Origin: Bryum argenteum
Lineage: Eukaryota > Streptophyta > Bryopsida > Bryales > Bryaceae
Reading direction: 5' to 3'
NCBI GenBank assembly: GCA_037043015.1
Contig: CM073330.1
Location: forward strand, 5,357,263-5,421,262
Length of the DNA stretch: 64,000 nucleotides
Shown here: positions 35,751 through 49,479 of the stretch, piece after piece
How positions within the stretch are numbered: position 1 is the stretch's first letter
Layout: each line of letters begins with the position of its first letter
Program-made: the position numbers and the translations under genes
The notes under the pieces: generated by a model
Databases searched by the model: none
Told to the model about the DNA's origin: nothing
What the model saw: only the letters and a program-made list of their open reading frames with translations

Positions 35751-38700
35751 CTAAGTTCCGTCCTCCTCCGAATCGTTGGCCTTGAACTCAGCTTCCGCCT
35801 CGTCGACGTCCTCCTGTCCCTCTTCCTCACTGCTGGCCGATTTCGAAGAGCCTGATCCGCACGACTTCTCCTCCTTAGATGCCTCACCCTCCTCGTCATC
35901 ATCTGATGAGGTTCTTGCACTATCCTCTTCGGTGTCAGCTGACTCCTGAGACTGCGTTTTTTTCTGGGCTGATTTCGGATTGGCCGCATGCTTTATTGCC
36001 AACACTCTGTCTGGCTCCCCTGCCTTCCTGTTGTAGCGCCTGTGAGTCATCTCGAAGAGGCTCCGAATCCCATCGCGCTTCCCTATGGCCACCTCGTCTT
36101 CCGTGGGCACCCTCTTGAACTCATCCTCCTAAAACGGGTGTCATTACAGCATATGTCAATGGTGAACTCAGCACTTGTGCATCCTAAGGATAAAAACCTT
36201 AAAGTTCCAGTGTTAAACTAATTCGGTCACAGCACTTCATACTTCAGAAGTTCCCGCACTCTCTCTACCTTGTTACAAATGAACTCTATTGTACCTGGAA
36301 TGGCAACAGTTTTCGGCAAACTTACAAATTTTGCAAAAGAAATTTAGAACTATAACTACCTATAAACATATGAGTCTGTCCTTGCCATTAACTTCTAGAA
36401 GTACAGGAAAGCACTGAGTCCTAGCGATGTGAAGATCGGAACTGGAACATCTGATATTACAGATGTCGAGAAACATAATCAGGTGGAAGGTGGCAAATGG
36501 ACTGAGGGAAGGGCTAGTTTCTACGGCGGCCACTCCTGCCAGCACGAGTTGAAACCTGCCGCCCCCGACAGTCATTGGGGCCCTGGTCAAGTCCATCTTC
36601 GCTGGGGTGGGATTCTCCACGAGTGCCGCGATCAATCTTCGCCGCCCCGACAGTCAGTGTGGCCCTTCTGAAGTAACCATCGCTGGGGTGGGCTTGTCCA
36701 CGGATCAGATGTCACTCTCTCAGGTACGGATACTCAACGGCCCTCATAGAAAGGCACGCATTGAGCTCAGAGAAAGGATCCAAAACGCAACAATCAACTG
36801 TAAATGGAATTGCAAGGAATATGGAATGGATACTTACAAATTTTTTGATCAAGCCTGCCACTCCCAGCGAACCGAGGCGGTGAGTGTATCCCATTCGCTC
36901 TGTCCTTGCATCCGCGGCCCTTTTGCATTTGTTAGATTTTTCCTGGTACGATCGGTTAGAAATGGAGGCCCAGATATTATTCCAGGCCTTGACGGTAAGA
37001 CCATGAGCAATGGGGGTATACTTCTTCGAGTTATGTCTCTTCATATGATTCCTAGTTCTCTGTCTTCTCTGCCTAATATTTGTCGCTACATCTTCTAGTA
37101 CATAGTCTATATCATAGTTCCCCGGGTACAAGGACTGGACTCTATTGGCAAATGCTCTTTTTAGTGCTTTGTCCTGATGAGGCCATGATACGTCCCATGG
37201 AAAAATCCAAGGAGCTCGTGCATGCGTGTAACTCTGCATATGTTTCCAGAAAGTCCCTATGGGTTGTCCCAACGCATTAACCTCGCATGGAGGGACATCC
37301 TTAACAGTATCCCACATGCCTATGGAATGGACATCGCTAATGACGTTGCTCTCGCTCGGCAAACTTACAGCTGAGGATTCTATGGAATGGGTATACATCC
37401 TCCCCGCGACTTGGCTTACCTGGCGGCCCTTTGATGCCTCCTTCGTATGCACAGACCGCTTTGACGCTTGTCCCTTGCTGCTCTCTCGAGGTGAGGGCAC
37501 TTCCTCTCCTTTGCTTTTCTTCTTACCTTCAGCCTCCAGTGCCGCCTTTTTTTTTGCCAAGTCCCGCATTGCCTTCTCAATACTCTCCATTTCGGCCTGT
37601 TTCTCTGCCGCCCTCTTTTGGCGTCTTAACTCCTTCTTGGACAGCTCTGGACTTGCAGGCGGTGTTTCCTCTTCCGGCAACATCTCCTTCCTCTTACTCT
37701 TCGACTTATCTCCAATTTGACAACTGTCAGCACCGCCATCCTGCACTCTAGTTCCTCCTAGCTTTTCTTCGAGCATCTGCATGTGCAAAGACGGTAACTG
37801 TTAGTGCAGGAAGAACTGCATCTACAGCAGCTGACATGTCGACTACATGCACTGGCAGTTGAAATAGGAAAGAAATTCTCTGGGAAGTCACATACCTCCG
37901 CTTTGGCTCGCAGGTACTTCGCTTGCTCTGTCGGCGATAGCTTGCTGAGGATTGCGTCGAGGTAGAGTTTTGGCTCTTCCTTGCTCTTCCCTGCCTTCGA
38001 CGCTGTTTTGCTTGGGGACACCACAGGCACTAATGCCATTGGTGGAGGAGAGGCCTTTCTCCGCGGCTTGTTCTGTCGTGGTGGCCGAGAGCTTGGAGTT
38101 ACCTGCGGTTGAGAAAGGGGAATCGGAGATGGGCTACGGGATCTTCCTCTAAACTCTGCCAAGCACTTTGCTACTGTTAGGTGACATGCCTTTGGCTTCG
38201 TCTGAGGCTCAGGGCTGCAAATATGAGCATCAGTTTCGGGGAATTCAATCCCAACTAAGACCGGCGGTGTCCGATTCTGGCTTCCCGTCTCGGCATGAGG
38301 CGCTGCGGAAGGGCTTTCAATGATTGCATCAGTTGCTGCTTGTTGGCTTTCGAAGTCTTCCTGACGCGCTGCTGTCGACCTTCCTAGCTCTCCATCTGGC
38401 GCGTCATTTGGGCTCCCGACCTCCACCAGAGGCGCTGCTAACGGGCTTCCCATGTCTTCATCTGCATGGGGGAACTCAATCGTACTTGAGGTGGGCGCTC
38501 CTTCAAGTAAAGGTTCAGAAAGCAAACCCAATTCCCCTGCGTGCATCCTACCCACGTTAGTCACTTCGGAATTTTTAACCAATGATGCTGCAGGTGGAAG
38601 GTGAGGTGTGATTTCAGTGCTTGTAGCCGTTGTGCCGCAAACCACTTCCTTTTCTGTGCCTCGGTGAGTGCTGTCTTCGCCAAGCAATACCGCATTGGTG

Positions 38701-39771
38701 ATCGGCATTGCGTTCGACAGACTTGCGTACAGATTCAGGGACGGCTCCTCCGAGGACGACACTTTGCATTGTACAGCACTCGGGGCACCCTTCAGAAGAG
38801 TTGCGTTGGTGACATCCCCGGCTGGTACTTCTCCTCTCTCTTGTGCATGTTGTGGAATCCCGCCATCTGCTTCGTGTGTGTTTTTGTCCACATGCTGCTC
38901 TTCACTCTGTGGGTGTAGACCTGGGAAGGTGAACCCTGCGTGTGGAACCAACGGAATTTTATATCACTCTAATTACATAAGCTCAGAAATGCACTTGGAA
39001 TTCAGAATTTCTACGTGGTTGTATACCTTGGCCGTCTGCTGAACAAGTACCGATTGGCGCATTCTCTTCTGGCTGCTTATCCGCATCCAGGTACTGCTGC
39101 AAACTCCTGCGTGCAATCTCGGTCCCCGACCTTTTCCCGCTGCTTTCCAGCAACTGCGTCCTTGCCGAGTTGTCAACGTTGTCGTCCAGCACATGAATGA
39201 GCATCTCCGGCTCCTTCTTCTTCCTCGACCCTCCAGATTGCTGCAACTTCTGCATAGTTTCGGAGGAACCTGTGCATTGTTCCGTGCCACCAGTTGATGG
39301 TCCAGTCGAGGTGGCAGAGACAGAGATTTTTGATTGGCGCCGGCTTGTTTTCTTCCTCTTCGCTGGCGATTTGATCGAGACATCGATCACAGTATCTGCA
39401 CTCCGCAGGTACATTGATATTGTCTCCTGCTCCTCAAAGGCTCCGTTCTTCTTGCGCAGGATTTTCTTCATCCAGAGTTGCTGCTGCCCTCTTCCAATCT
39501 TCTTCCGCTTTCCTCGCTTCGTTTCCACACGGGCTTCGGTACCTCCTGACGCCCCCGTGTCCATTGCTCCTGGTGTAGGTTTGGGACTTCGCGTCGCATA
39601 CGGTTGCTTCACAGGCATGGGAAGATCTGTTTTCTTGTACAAGGTATCCACCTCTTTCACTCTCAGATCATCTCCCTCGCAATTGACACCAGTGTCATAA
39701 ACACTCCTACACTGCTGTGACGGCGCATCCCCAGTACCTCCGCCACTTGCGGCTATTTCTACCTCTCCCAT
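35751..39771 (-). CDS. TNPA-like protein of the CACTA element (Transposase_24 type)
   Basis: Second protein of the CACTA element, expected to bind the subterminal repeats. Exons in transcript order: 39771-39027, 38935-37896, 37776-36838, 36128-35751. GT-AG junctions and phases close, giving 1,033 residues. The start MGEVEIAASGGG is preferred over an upstream in-frame ATG. Residues 1-600 are low complexity with basic clusters (RGKRKKIGRGQQQ; PPRQNKPRRKASPPP). A coiled, charged segment follows (LSKKELRRQKRAAEKQAEME). The recognisable domain is at about 790-905 (LGQPIGTFWKHM; AWNNIWASISN; EKSNKCKRAADARTE; GYTHRLGSLG), the plant En/Spm-associated Transposase_24 pattern. Residues 910-955 (RSLFEMTHRRY) precede an acidic tail (SEEEGQEDVDEAEAEF). 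No frame break was found. Confidence 0.82.
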
Positions 39772-40249
39772 TGAAGAGAGTACTGTAAGTGACAAGGACA
39801 AGACAGGTTGAGGCGGGGTATGAGAAGAACTACAGCAGAGCACGAAAACCTGTGTCTGTAGATAGAACAATGCGGGAACCGAAAAATGCTCAAACTAAGC
39901 CCACAAGAAGTAACAAGAATCAGAGAAGGAAATATGTCAAGCAGCAGTGTCACTGTACACCCGAGTGCATATCAACGACAAAGAACAACGTCTGCATCAC
40001 GGCAAGAGGAATGCACTACGGGTTCTACATGCAATTGCAATGTTAGATGAAGTTAGTAGCGCGAATTCTTGTCTTCAACTCTGCGACTAACCACCGCTCT
40101 CTGTATTCACAGGCCTGAGTACTCACTACACTCCCGACGCTCTAGACTCAGCACTCCCTCACAGCACAGACAGATCACCCTCGACACAAACACTGCACCC
40201 TGGACACAGAGACAGACAGAGCACTCCCAACACAGAGACAGAAAGAGCA

Positions 40250-40715
40250 CTCCGGACACCGACTAAGGACACAGGACTTAGCGACTCAGACACTGGACGA
40301 CTCCACCTCTATATACTCAGCACTTCACCGACTCCTTAGACGAGGACGGACTACCGAGACTACACTTCGGAGACAGCACTCCTGCAGAGACAGAACTCCT
40401 GCCTTACAACACTCCTGCCGAGACAGTACTCCTGCCGCACTACCGAGACAGTACTCCTGCCGCACTACCGAGACACCACTCCTGAGACAGCACGGATTAC
40501 CGAGACAGCACGGACTACCGAGAAGGTGACCACTCCTCGACGCAAAAACCGAGCGACTCACCGCCTCTGCAGACAACGCTCCCGCCGAGACAGCACTCCT
40601 GCCGCACTTCAGAGACACCACTCCTGAGACACCACGGCTTACCGAGACAACACGGACTACCGAGAAGGTGACCACTCCTCGACGCAGAAACCGAGCGACT
40701 CACCGCCTCTCCTGC
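40250..40715. repeat. Tandem repeats in the divergent promoter of the CACTA genes
   Basis: Short units such as CCGAGACAGTACTCCTGCCG and GACACCACTCCTGAGACA recur many times. A longer unit starting GGACTACCGAGAAGGTGACC followed by ACTCCTCGACGCA occurs at about 40,510 and 40,657, 147 bases apart. The block lies between the start of the TNPA-like gene and that of the transposase, so it may be a shared regulatory region. Frames across it are artefacts of the repeats. Confidence 0.75.
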
Positions 40716-41494
40716 CAGCCCTCAAAACTCACAGCAATTGCGATTCGCGACTCAGGACTCTGCGACTCAGCGACTCGAAGACTCCTGGACTCAGCGCTCA
40801 AAAGAATAATCGAGTCGACAACTCGCCGGAATCAAACACCTCGCGGGGTCCACACTCAGCACCCTCGAAGCAGACGCTCTCGCACTCGCATAGTGACCTC
40901 ACTACTCCAGAATCAACAATGCTCTCCACTCGGACACACACTCTCCGTAATCTGCGTAATCTACGACGATGAGAACAGAAGAATCGCTCGGAGCGTATGC
41001 AGGGGGGGAGGAAGCAAACTGAAGTGGGAAAAACGACTCCAGCAGGAGGAGGTGCGGCGTCGGTAACGGCCATTCAATGCAAGTCATCATTCACAGCACT
41101 CTGTACTTCCCATCACTCGCCGGCCCCTAGGTATGACTACTGTAATGAATTGTGTAACGCTTGCTACTCGATTCGGAATCGTACCCACTCATGAAAATTG
41201 GATTAGCCTAATCTATTGTTTGAAAAACAAAATAATGTGGGTCAAACCGGTAATGCATTTAAAAAATCTAAGTAATACGTACTGATTTGTATGAATATAC
41301 ATGTAAGCTTGGGATACGTATTTCTTTAAGTATGTATTATATGCTTTTAATATATTATATTAACCATAACTTTGTTTTGAATTTTGAGGTAATGTTAATG
41401 AGATTAATTTTTTTGGTCAAATTATTTCCTTATTTTTGGTAATGTGTCACATTACGTATGTTTTGTATCATCGACGTATTGTAGGTCTATAAGA

Positions 41495-44400
41495 ATGCCT
41501 CGCCGACACAAAGCTGTTGGGGTTTCTCAATTCACTCCTCCCACCCCAACACCTATACCCTCAAATACAGAGGACATTCCATCCTCGCCGCCCAGAACAA
41601 CATACTCTAGAAAAAGAAGAAGACGGGAGGAAACAACATTGGAAGATGAACCCGATATACCAGAGTTCAAGGTCTACTGCCCATGCTGTAAATGTGCACA
41701 ATTGGATAAGCCAAGTATGAGATATATCTCCATTGTTGATAGTCATATTGATCGTTATAAGATGTCCGATAAGTATCAGGTGAATCCTTCACAACTCTTA
41801 TCTTCAATTCCTGAATAGTATGATTCTTGTAGTTACAGTATAAAAATATTATAATATATAAAAATGAAATTTGTAATGACAAGGTACGGTGTGCACTTGG
41901 TATTTCAAGGGGGTTGACAATAACTTCCAATAAACAAGGGTTTATGTCGAAATCGTCAAGTACTATTTCATGGAGTTTTGAAGGTTTTTTGGATCGCAGA
42001 TCAATTAATTTTCATTCTAAGGCAATACAACCCTAATTTTTTCCTCTGTCGCAGAGATTGTATGAGGCTCAACGGTTAAGTGTGGACCCTTCCAGTTTGG
42101 ATCATAGTTTTGACGGCACAGAAGAAGTGGAAGGCAGTGAAGAATTATTTCAGGAGCATGATATATATCGAGACGACAAGTTTGTATTAGAAGAATACAT
42201 GGATCTTCTTCGTGATTTCGATGCACAGGGTCTTCAAGGAAATGACCAATTTCCTCAAGACATGAAGGCTAAACTTTCGGTACTTGAACAAGAAGCTTCC
42301 ACCATGATTTTTGATGGGGCAACATCAAGTCGTTTATCAATTATCTTCTTGTTCCTAACCATCCAGGTGATAAATGGATCTCAAATGTTGCCATGGATGC
42401 CATTTTTAAAGCAATTTCAGAGAAAGTAATCCCTCCGAATCTAAACTCCAAAATGCCTACAACAAGAGTCAAGCACGCAAAATTGTAAGTGATGTGGGTT
42501 TTGACTATATCGTCTATCATGCATGTCCTTGTGACCTAACCCTTTACTATGGCCCTATCAAGAAGGACTTGAAATTCTGCCCCAAATGTAATCTTTCCCG
42601 GTATAGTGAAACAACACAAAGCAAAACATTTCCACGTAAGGTATGTTTCTGGAGCCTATTTAATGATTGTTTCTCATAGTTACGTATATGTGACAAATTC
42701 TTCGTAATTCGTATTTAGCCCATATTAGATGACTTAATAAATACACATTATTTTTCAAAGATGTAGTACAATTTAATTTGTGACATTAATTTGTTGGGAT
42801 CAAAACATTGACTGTATAGAATGTTGATAACGATGTCGGCTACTTCACATGCGATTACTGTTATAAATTAGGTATGGTGTATTGTTATTGTAATCACATC
42901 CTTCCCAAAATATGTGCAACAAAGATGCGTCATGGATACTTGAGTCGTTTGTATTAGTAAATTGCCTAAATCCAATGCGAAATTGTTTATATTAGTATAT
43001 TCCCGAAATTAAAGGCATGTATGAAATCGGCAAAGCTAAAGTTCTATAACGATGAGTATAGAATGTGGGGAAAATAAATAAAAATGAGATTCCGGTTTTT
43101 GTATTTCCAATTAAATCTTTGTCAGAGTGAGTTCAATCCCGAGAGAATGAAAAATGTTTTTAGAAGAACCAAACGTCACACTCCAATTTTATAATAAACA
43201 AAGTCTGTTAGAATCTTTGAAGTTCTCGAGTGCTCGAGTATTATCCCAAGAATTAATTACATTTGTTGTTACTATGCAGAGAATGTGGTATTTCCCTATA
43301 ATACCACGCCTTCTTGCTTATTACCGGAGCCTGAGTTTGTCTCCTCGCATGATATGGCATCGTGACAATAGAAGTCTTGATGAGGTTATGCGGATACCGG
43401 CTGATAGTCCAGCTTGGAAGGCAATGGAGGATAAGTACGACAAAATGAAGGATGCCCGAAGTGTTATGTTACAAATTAGTACGGACGGTATCAACCCCGC
43501 TGGGTTGAATTCAACAAGCAATTCGCTATGGCCTATTACATGCACTTTGCTTAATTTGAACCCTAAGCTTGGAATGCATAAAGGACACATTCTTTTGTCG
43601 ACTATCGTTCCAGGTAATACTCCGAACATTAAGTTTTTGTCCATCAACTTTCATTTTTTTTCCAACCTTATTTTTTCTTCAACACATTTGTTACTCACTA
43701 CTATATGAGATTGAGTTGTGACTATAGTCATAGAGTACCGATTTCAACAACACCTCTGTCACGGGGCATAATAGTTCCTTTGGGAACCTAGTAAGAGTAC
43801 AAAGATTGAAGGTACTTATTATAAAGGCCGACGTTTAGAAAGAACCAAAATTCGGTTCAATAAGGAATAAAAGACTAATTGATTGTGACCTTTGTGCAGG
43901 GAAAAAAAAAGTTAAAAATTTTAACACATACATGGAGCCGTTGATAGATGAGCTTTTGAGGTTGTGGGTGGATGGAGTTGAGGCCTATGATGCGAACACT
44001 AAAGAAAATTTCAAACTTTATGCTATGATGCTATGGTCATTGCATGACTTCCCGGGGTATGGAGTATTTTCTTCTTTACAAACTCAAGGGTTGAAAGCTT
44101 GCCCCCCTTGTGGCCCAAATGTGATAGAGTCAAAATACTGTACGTACTTGAGAAAAGTAGTATATATAGGGCATAGGAAATACCTCCCTATGAAGCACAA
44201 GTACCGGGCAAATAGAAACCGACACAAATTTGATGGTTCTTCATATAATAAAGTTCCTAAGCCGGAGAGAACAACAGGAAAATTTTGGCTCAAACAATGG
44301 AGGAAGGTTGAAAGAAATAAAGTTCTCCTCAAAGACTCAGGCATGAAGGAAAAGTCGATCTTATTCCGTCTTCCTTACTACAAGGTTAGTACTATGGAGT

Positions 44401-47146
44401 TATTTACCTTTTCCCTACTTGTCTCTTACGTGCAATGCTATAGTTACTTGTACAAAGTTCCTCCGTTTAAAGAGTAGTACACATCAGAATATGAGGAAAC
44501 TAGGTCACTAGAAAATGCATGATAGAAGTAGTAGTGAGAGTTTGGAATCTTTACTAAGAAACGAGTTGATGGCCAATATATTTGGATGTTGTAGTTCTGT
44601 AACTTCTTCACTAATTGTATTATAAAGTTTTGATTACATAGTTAAACCGGTAGATATTTAGTAATGAGAGATGATATGAGTTTGTAATACCGTAGTAGTA
44701 GGCATAAAAGATGAAAGAATACCTCACCAACAGATTACACAATCTTCACATAATCTTTTGTAGATGTAATATTTACAACTAAGATAAGGTGTCATCACAT
44801 TGAATATACAAACATTTACCATTTGTTACGTAGATATCTAAAAAGTGTGTATAAAAGCAAGGGGCGTTTATAATATTCCAGATAACAGTCATATATATAA
44901 TTCATCATTACTACACTTAATGCCCTATTGTTTCACCCGAAGTAGTATAATAGTTAAGTTCCGAAAATAAATTATTAGTAGAATTTCATGAAATTAAGGT
45001 TGAATTAGTTAGGAAATTTGTAGTGTATGAAATAAGACTCAGATACATAACATTTATGAAATTGATGAATTTCATCTTTGTGCTTCAATTTTCGTAATCA
45101 TGTAAGCGACCATAAATATTGTTCACTATGCATGACTCCTTAATTATTGTTTTCACATACTTCTAAGTTCGACCTTTTTTTGTCTACCAGCACCTGCTCG
45201 TCCCTCATTTGCTAGATGTGATGCATACGGAGAAGAACGTTTCAGCTTCTTTGCTAAAAACATTCTCAAATTGTAAGGGGACGAAGTCCGATTCACTTGC
45301 ATTACGCAAGTCTTTACAACAATTCAATGTACTGCAACGATTTCACCCGGTAGAAGATGGAGTTGATGAGAAGGGCCTAACGAGATGGACATATATGCCA
45401 GCTGATTGGATTTGGAAGGCTCAAGAGTACGATAATATCATCCACATGATATCATCAACGCGTACTCCTTTCGGCTATGGATCAAGCTTCCGCCACAAGT
45501 TCAACAATCGTAAGCTTGTAGGTTTCAAAACCCATGATTATCATAATGTGCTTCATGATTTACTACCCATTGCCGTTAGAGGTACTCTGACGCCCGGTAT
45601 TCGAAGTATTGTATACCGGCTATCCGCCCTTTTCCGTTGGGTGTGCTCAAAAGAAATTAAGATATCAGATTGTCGAAATATGAAGAAGGAAGCGGCTGAG
45701 ATATTGTGTGAAATGGAAATACATTTACCTATTTCTATTTTTGACATACAAGTCCACAATATCTTGCATATAGTAGAAGAAGTAGAACTTGCAGACCCAG
45801 TTTCTATAAGATGGATGTATCACATTGAGCGATACCTTAAAGTATTAAAAGACTTTGTAAGACAACGAGCTAGACCGGAAGGGTCGATCGCTGAAGGATA
45901 CATATGTGCTGAATCTATGTTCCATGTGAATGAATATACTCAAAGGTTGGATAGGTTTGCAACCCGATTACAAAAACCAACAGAGGAGGATGTACGATCG
46001 AAAGGGATAGTATTGCCAAAGTTATCATCTCCTAAACCTTTGGATCCAATTTTCAGGGAACAAGCACATAGGTTTTTATTACTTAATGCTCCATGCATGG
46101 AACCTTGGAGGGAGAGATATGACTTAGAGTGTGGGGACTTGGTACATAAACCTTCATTCAAGGATTGGGTTCAAGATACAGTTCGGAATGACATATCTAA
46201 AAATAAGACAGTGTCCCAAATGGTTTTAGATATTATACTTGGTCCAGGAGACAAGGGCCATTTCTACAGTATGTGTTGGGCCTACGGAAGTCACTATCGC
46301 ATAATGGCCAGGGATTTGACCAAAAAAACTACCTTTGACAGTGGGGTATCGGTTCTATACGACATTGGAGGGGACAAAATAGAGTTTTATGGCTACATAG
46401 ACAACATTGTGAAGTTGAATTTTGATAGCTTTGAATCAGTTTTGTTCCGTTGCGAATTTTGGGATTCTATCATTAGGCAACATGGCTCAAATGCCACTGT
46501 ATTAGAGGATGAATGTGGTTTCGACCGTGTTAAGGCAGGGGAATTCATAAGGTCATCGGGAGTTGAAGATGATCCCTTTATTTTTCCAAAGGATGTGAAT
46601 CAGCTGTTTTACGTAGATGATCCTATGAACCAAGGCTGGAAGTTAGCTATTAAAGTGAAGCCGCGATCAAATCTGGTAGTATACAAGAGGCCAGAGTTGT
46701 TGGCTACAGCATCAGAGGTTGAAAATGTAAATACTTTACCTTTTCAAGGAAATTTGCCAGGACCGGTCACTGGTGAAGGAGGTGCAGAATTGTTAATTCC
46801 GGATGCAACAGTATCGGAGTTGCTGACTGTTGAAGCTGATGATGATGCCGGGGAAGATCTGGGCGTTGACGAAGAAGATGAGGAAAACAACACAGTCCTT
46901 GCGGACATGACAGCAAAGGAATATTTCTCCGATCAAGAAGAAAGACCGGCTGCCTTCTTAGATGACCCAGAGGAATTCGAGCAATTTGCGAGTGAAGATG
47001 AGTTACTAGACATCGAAAGTGATGGCGAAATGGAGAATGACACACCACTGCATCGTCTGGGTACTGCGGCTTCCGTGTCGACTAAGGTACAATACCAGGA
47101 ACTCATCAAAACTACCTTTTCTTGTTGTCTCTACAAAAATGTTTAA
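41495..47146 (+). CDS. TNP2/TNPD-type CACTA transposase with frameshifts
   Basis: DDE/D transposase of the En/Spm superfamily. Exons: 41495-41779, 42055-42640, 43280-43613, 43900-44384, 45191-47086; the last short exon is unclear (a stop comes soon after 47178 in any joined frame, or at 47146 by read-through). Domain order: zinc-like CPCCKCAQL near residue 61; Transposase_21 region with YHACPCDLTLYYG, FCPKCNLSRY, STDGINPAGLNSTSNSLWP, EPLIDELLRLWVDGVEAYDA and LLDVMHTEKNVSASLL; DUF4218 (LLPIAVRGTLTPGIRS; RARPEGSIAEGYICAES); DUF4216 (YDIGGDKIEFYGYIDN); acidic C-terminus. Exon 2 needs two shifts: near 42,340, after GATSSRLS, and near 42,483, where a GTAAGT follows AKL. Otherwise the frame is long and intact. 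Family call is firm, activity doubtful. Confidence 0.85.
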
Positions 47147-48009
47147 TTTCTACGTTTTCATTCTTCTGTACATTAGGGACGCGAAAAGTGAGGACGTTGG
47201 GGCGGCAAGTACACCGTATCTTTATTGGCTATGGTGGCGGCGTTTTCGACTGGAACGCCCCTGTTTGTCGCTCCCAGCCTTGAAGTCAAGGAGCGGGACC
47301 ACTCATGTGGCCAAGGAACAGCAGTTACAGCACCAAAACCTCCACATGTAGCCGAAAAGGCTGCGAGCACGTCATCGGGAATATCCATCCTCCAATGAGG
47401 GTATTCCAGTAAGTAATCCTGTAAACCGTAATCGGGTAATCTTTCGAGTTACTAATTAAGTATCACCGAGGCTTTCGTCATTCGGCATCTTTGCTTGTCT
47501 CTCTCGTTAAACAGCAAGGTTGTTGCAGAGCCATACGAACAGGATGTGAAGATGTTGTCCCAGTTGCAGCGATTTGAGTTCTTGACTTAAGAAGCACAAG
47601 TGCAACGAGTAGGAGAGTAGCCAAAGACGGTGTACAGGGAACCGGAAATTGGCTGGCCTCATACCCAGATATCCAGGTAATACTGAATCACGCCTCCACT
47701 GGTGCAATCCAAATTTCTACATCACTCTGGACTGTCTATCGGCAGATGTAATCAGATTTTGTGGGAACCTCTACGGTATGGTGTGCTGATGGATTGGAAG
47801 CTCGTTTTGTATCTCTGCTGGTTTCATGTATACACACAGGGAACGGAAACAGAAGGTGCCGCAGTTTTAAAAACATGCTCCTGTAGTTTTCTGGTACGGC
47901 AATCGCATTGCCTTGAAATATAGAGAGCAGAAGTTGATAGCATTGTGTCAAACATGAAGTGCATGAGTTCTGACGTGTACTCTGTCGTGTAGGGAGATCT
48001 CAACATATA

Positions 48010-48435
48010 GTGGCCCGTACGGATTCTGGTATCCGTCATACACCGACTACTGGCAGAACGACAGTCCGTCACTTAGGAACTGAATACCAAATTCATGGTG
48101 GCAGCAAGACAGTAACCGTAGAGCAAACACTGAAGCGAGCGAGTGGGGACGTGGACTTTGTTCCGCATCATGGATTTGAAGGCAGTGAACTCCTTCCAGC
48201 AATCCCTAATGTCATTGTGGCTGAAGAAGTGTGGCCCAAGATCTGCGGCGATAACCATTCTAGTCAGATACAGAACATGTTTAAAATGAGATTAGTGTCT
48301 AAGTTTTGGTGCGCCTTCATTGACAATACGGAGCTCATGGACCGCCTTCAAATGTCCAAGTATAATGCGGTTGGTCCATGGAGATGTAAATATGCTCCAG
48401 GCAGGTTTCAGATTTTTGCTCGCCTCTTAGAGTAG
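48010..48435 (+). CDS. F-box-like reading frame inside the CACTA element
   Basis: Open frame of about 141 residues with no ATG at its start, so an upstream exon or a later start is likely. The centre resembles an F-box: LPAIPNVIVAEEVWPKI, then KMRLVSKFWCAFIDN, with the usual Leu-Pro, Trp-Pro and RLVSKFW spacing. The frame ends ARLLE with TAG and has no repeat domain after the F-box. It is on the same strand as the transposase, 0.9 kb downstream, and may be a captured host fragment or a third element gene. The stretch 47,150-48,009 has no supported exon. Confidence 0.45.
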   Translation: MARTDSGIRHTPTTGRTTVRHLGTEYQIHGGSKTVTVEQTLKRASGDVDFVPHHGFEGSELLPAIPNVIVAEEVWPKICGDNHSSQIQNMFKMRLVSKFWCAFIDNTELMDRLQMSKYNAVGPWRCKYAPGRFQIFARLLE

Positions 48436-49479
48436 TGCAGATTGATGTCTTATTTCGTGACAATGCATTAGTCTCGTGAATGCCAGTCCATGATGCAACT
48501 AGGACTCTTTTTTGAAAAGGTCAGGGCCAAGTTCAGAGGGGGCTCGTTCTGAGGAAGGCAATAAAAGCCGCAGTAAGCCTCACCCGATGTTAATCGTAGG
48601 TATTATAAAATTTTCATACCAGAAGAGCTGACAGAGGCGATGATTTTCTCCCTATGTGGAGCAGTGGTGGTACATTCTGATAGTGTTATTGCGTTTGTTA
48701 TATTTATTTTGAGTTCACCGGTTTTTTAAGAATCATCGAGTTTAAATGAAAATGTTTTACCAGGGCCGTTAGTTTGGCAGATTTTCGGGACATTACTTAC
48801 AATGAAAGTAAATCGGAGTTCTAAATACGGATTGTAGAAGAACACAATACGATAATCAGACATTTAGCCTAAAATTTGGCCGAAGTTTATATGTGAGAAC
48901 GGCACCCCCTATCCTAAACGTATACTAAACGTAGACAAAATTACCTCTCCATAAATCAATTTTTACAGATGTGATGGGCAAACCTCGTTATTAGCATTGA
49001 TCGGTTATCCCAGTTTTGTTACGTTCGGCAAGATAACTTACATACCACCTTTTATCCCTAAACTTATGTTCAGTAATCTAAATTATAGATTTGCTAAAAT
49101 TTCGCACAAATTATACAATGTCTCGAAATATGATATCACAATATATGTATCTGAATAAAAGGGTAAAATAATTCAAACTCAATTTCATCATTTACCTCTT
49201 CCTAGTAATACCCAATCATCTAGTTAAACAACTAAGTGAAATCTGAATCTACATAGGAGGAGGGATTAATTTTATTTTTTTTTGCAACTGTTGTCAAAGA
49301 TCCAGGTTTAAATTACTGTAAGAACCCGCTTTCCGGATAAGCAGCTAGGTAAGACGGAGTTTACTCAGTTTAAAATGCTACGGTTAATGTATAATTGCAC
49401 AATCTCAAGCTGTAGCCCGCTCAGTACTGGACACGTGTTTTGACAGTTCACGTAAGGATGGCGACTACAGTACTATAGC
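48436..49479. other. Non-coding right part of the CACTA element
   Basis: AT-rich sequence with no gene, repeat array or frame of note between the F-box-like ORF and the right subterminal zone. Confidence 0.5.

Noticed and set aside
40325-40703. Minus-strand Ser/Val/Cys-rich frames between the CACTA genes
   Set aside because: They are readings of the tandem repeat in the divergent promoter region.
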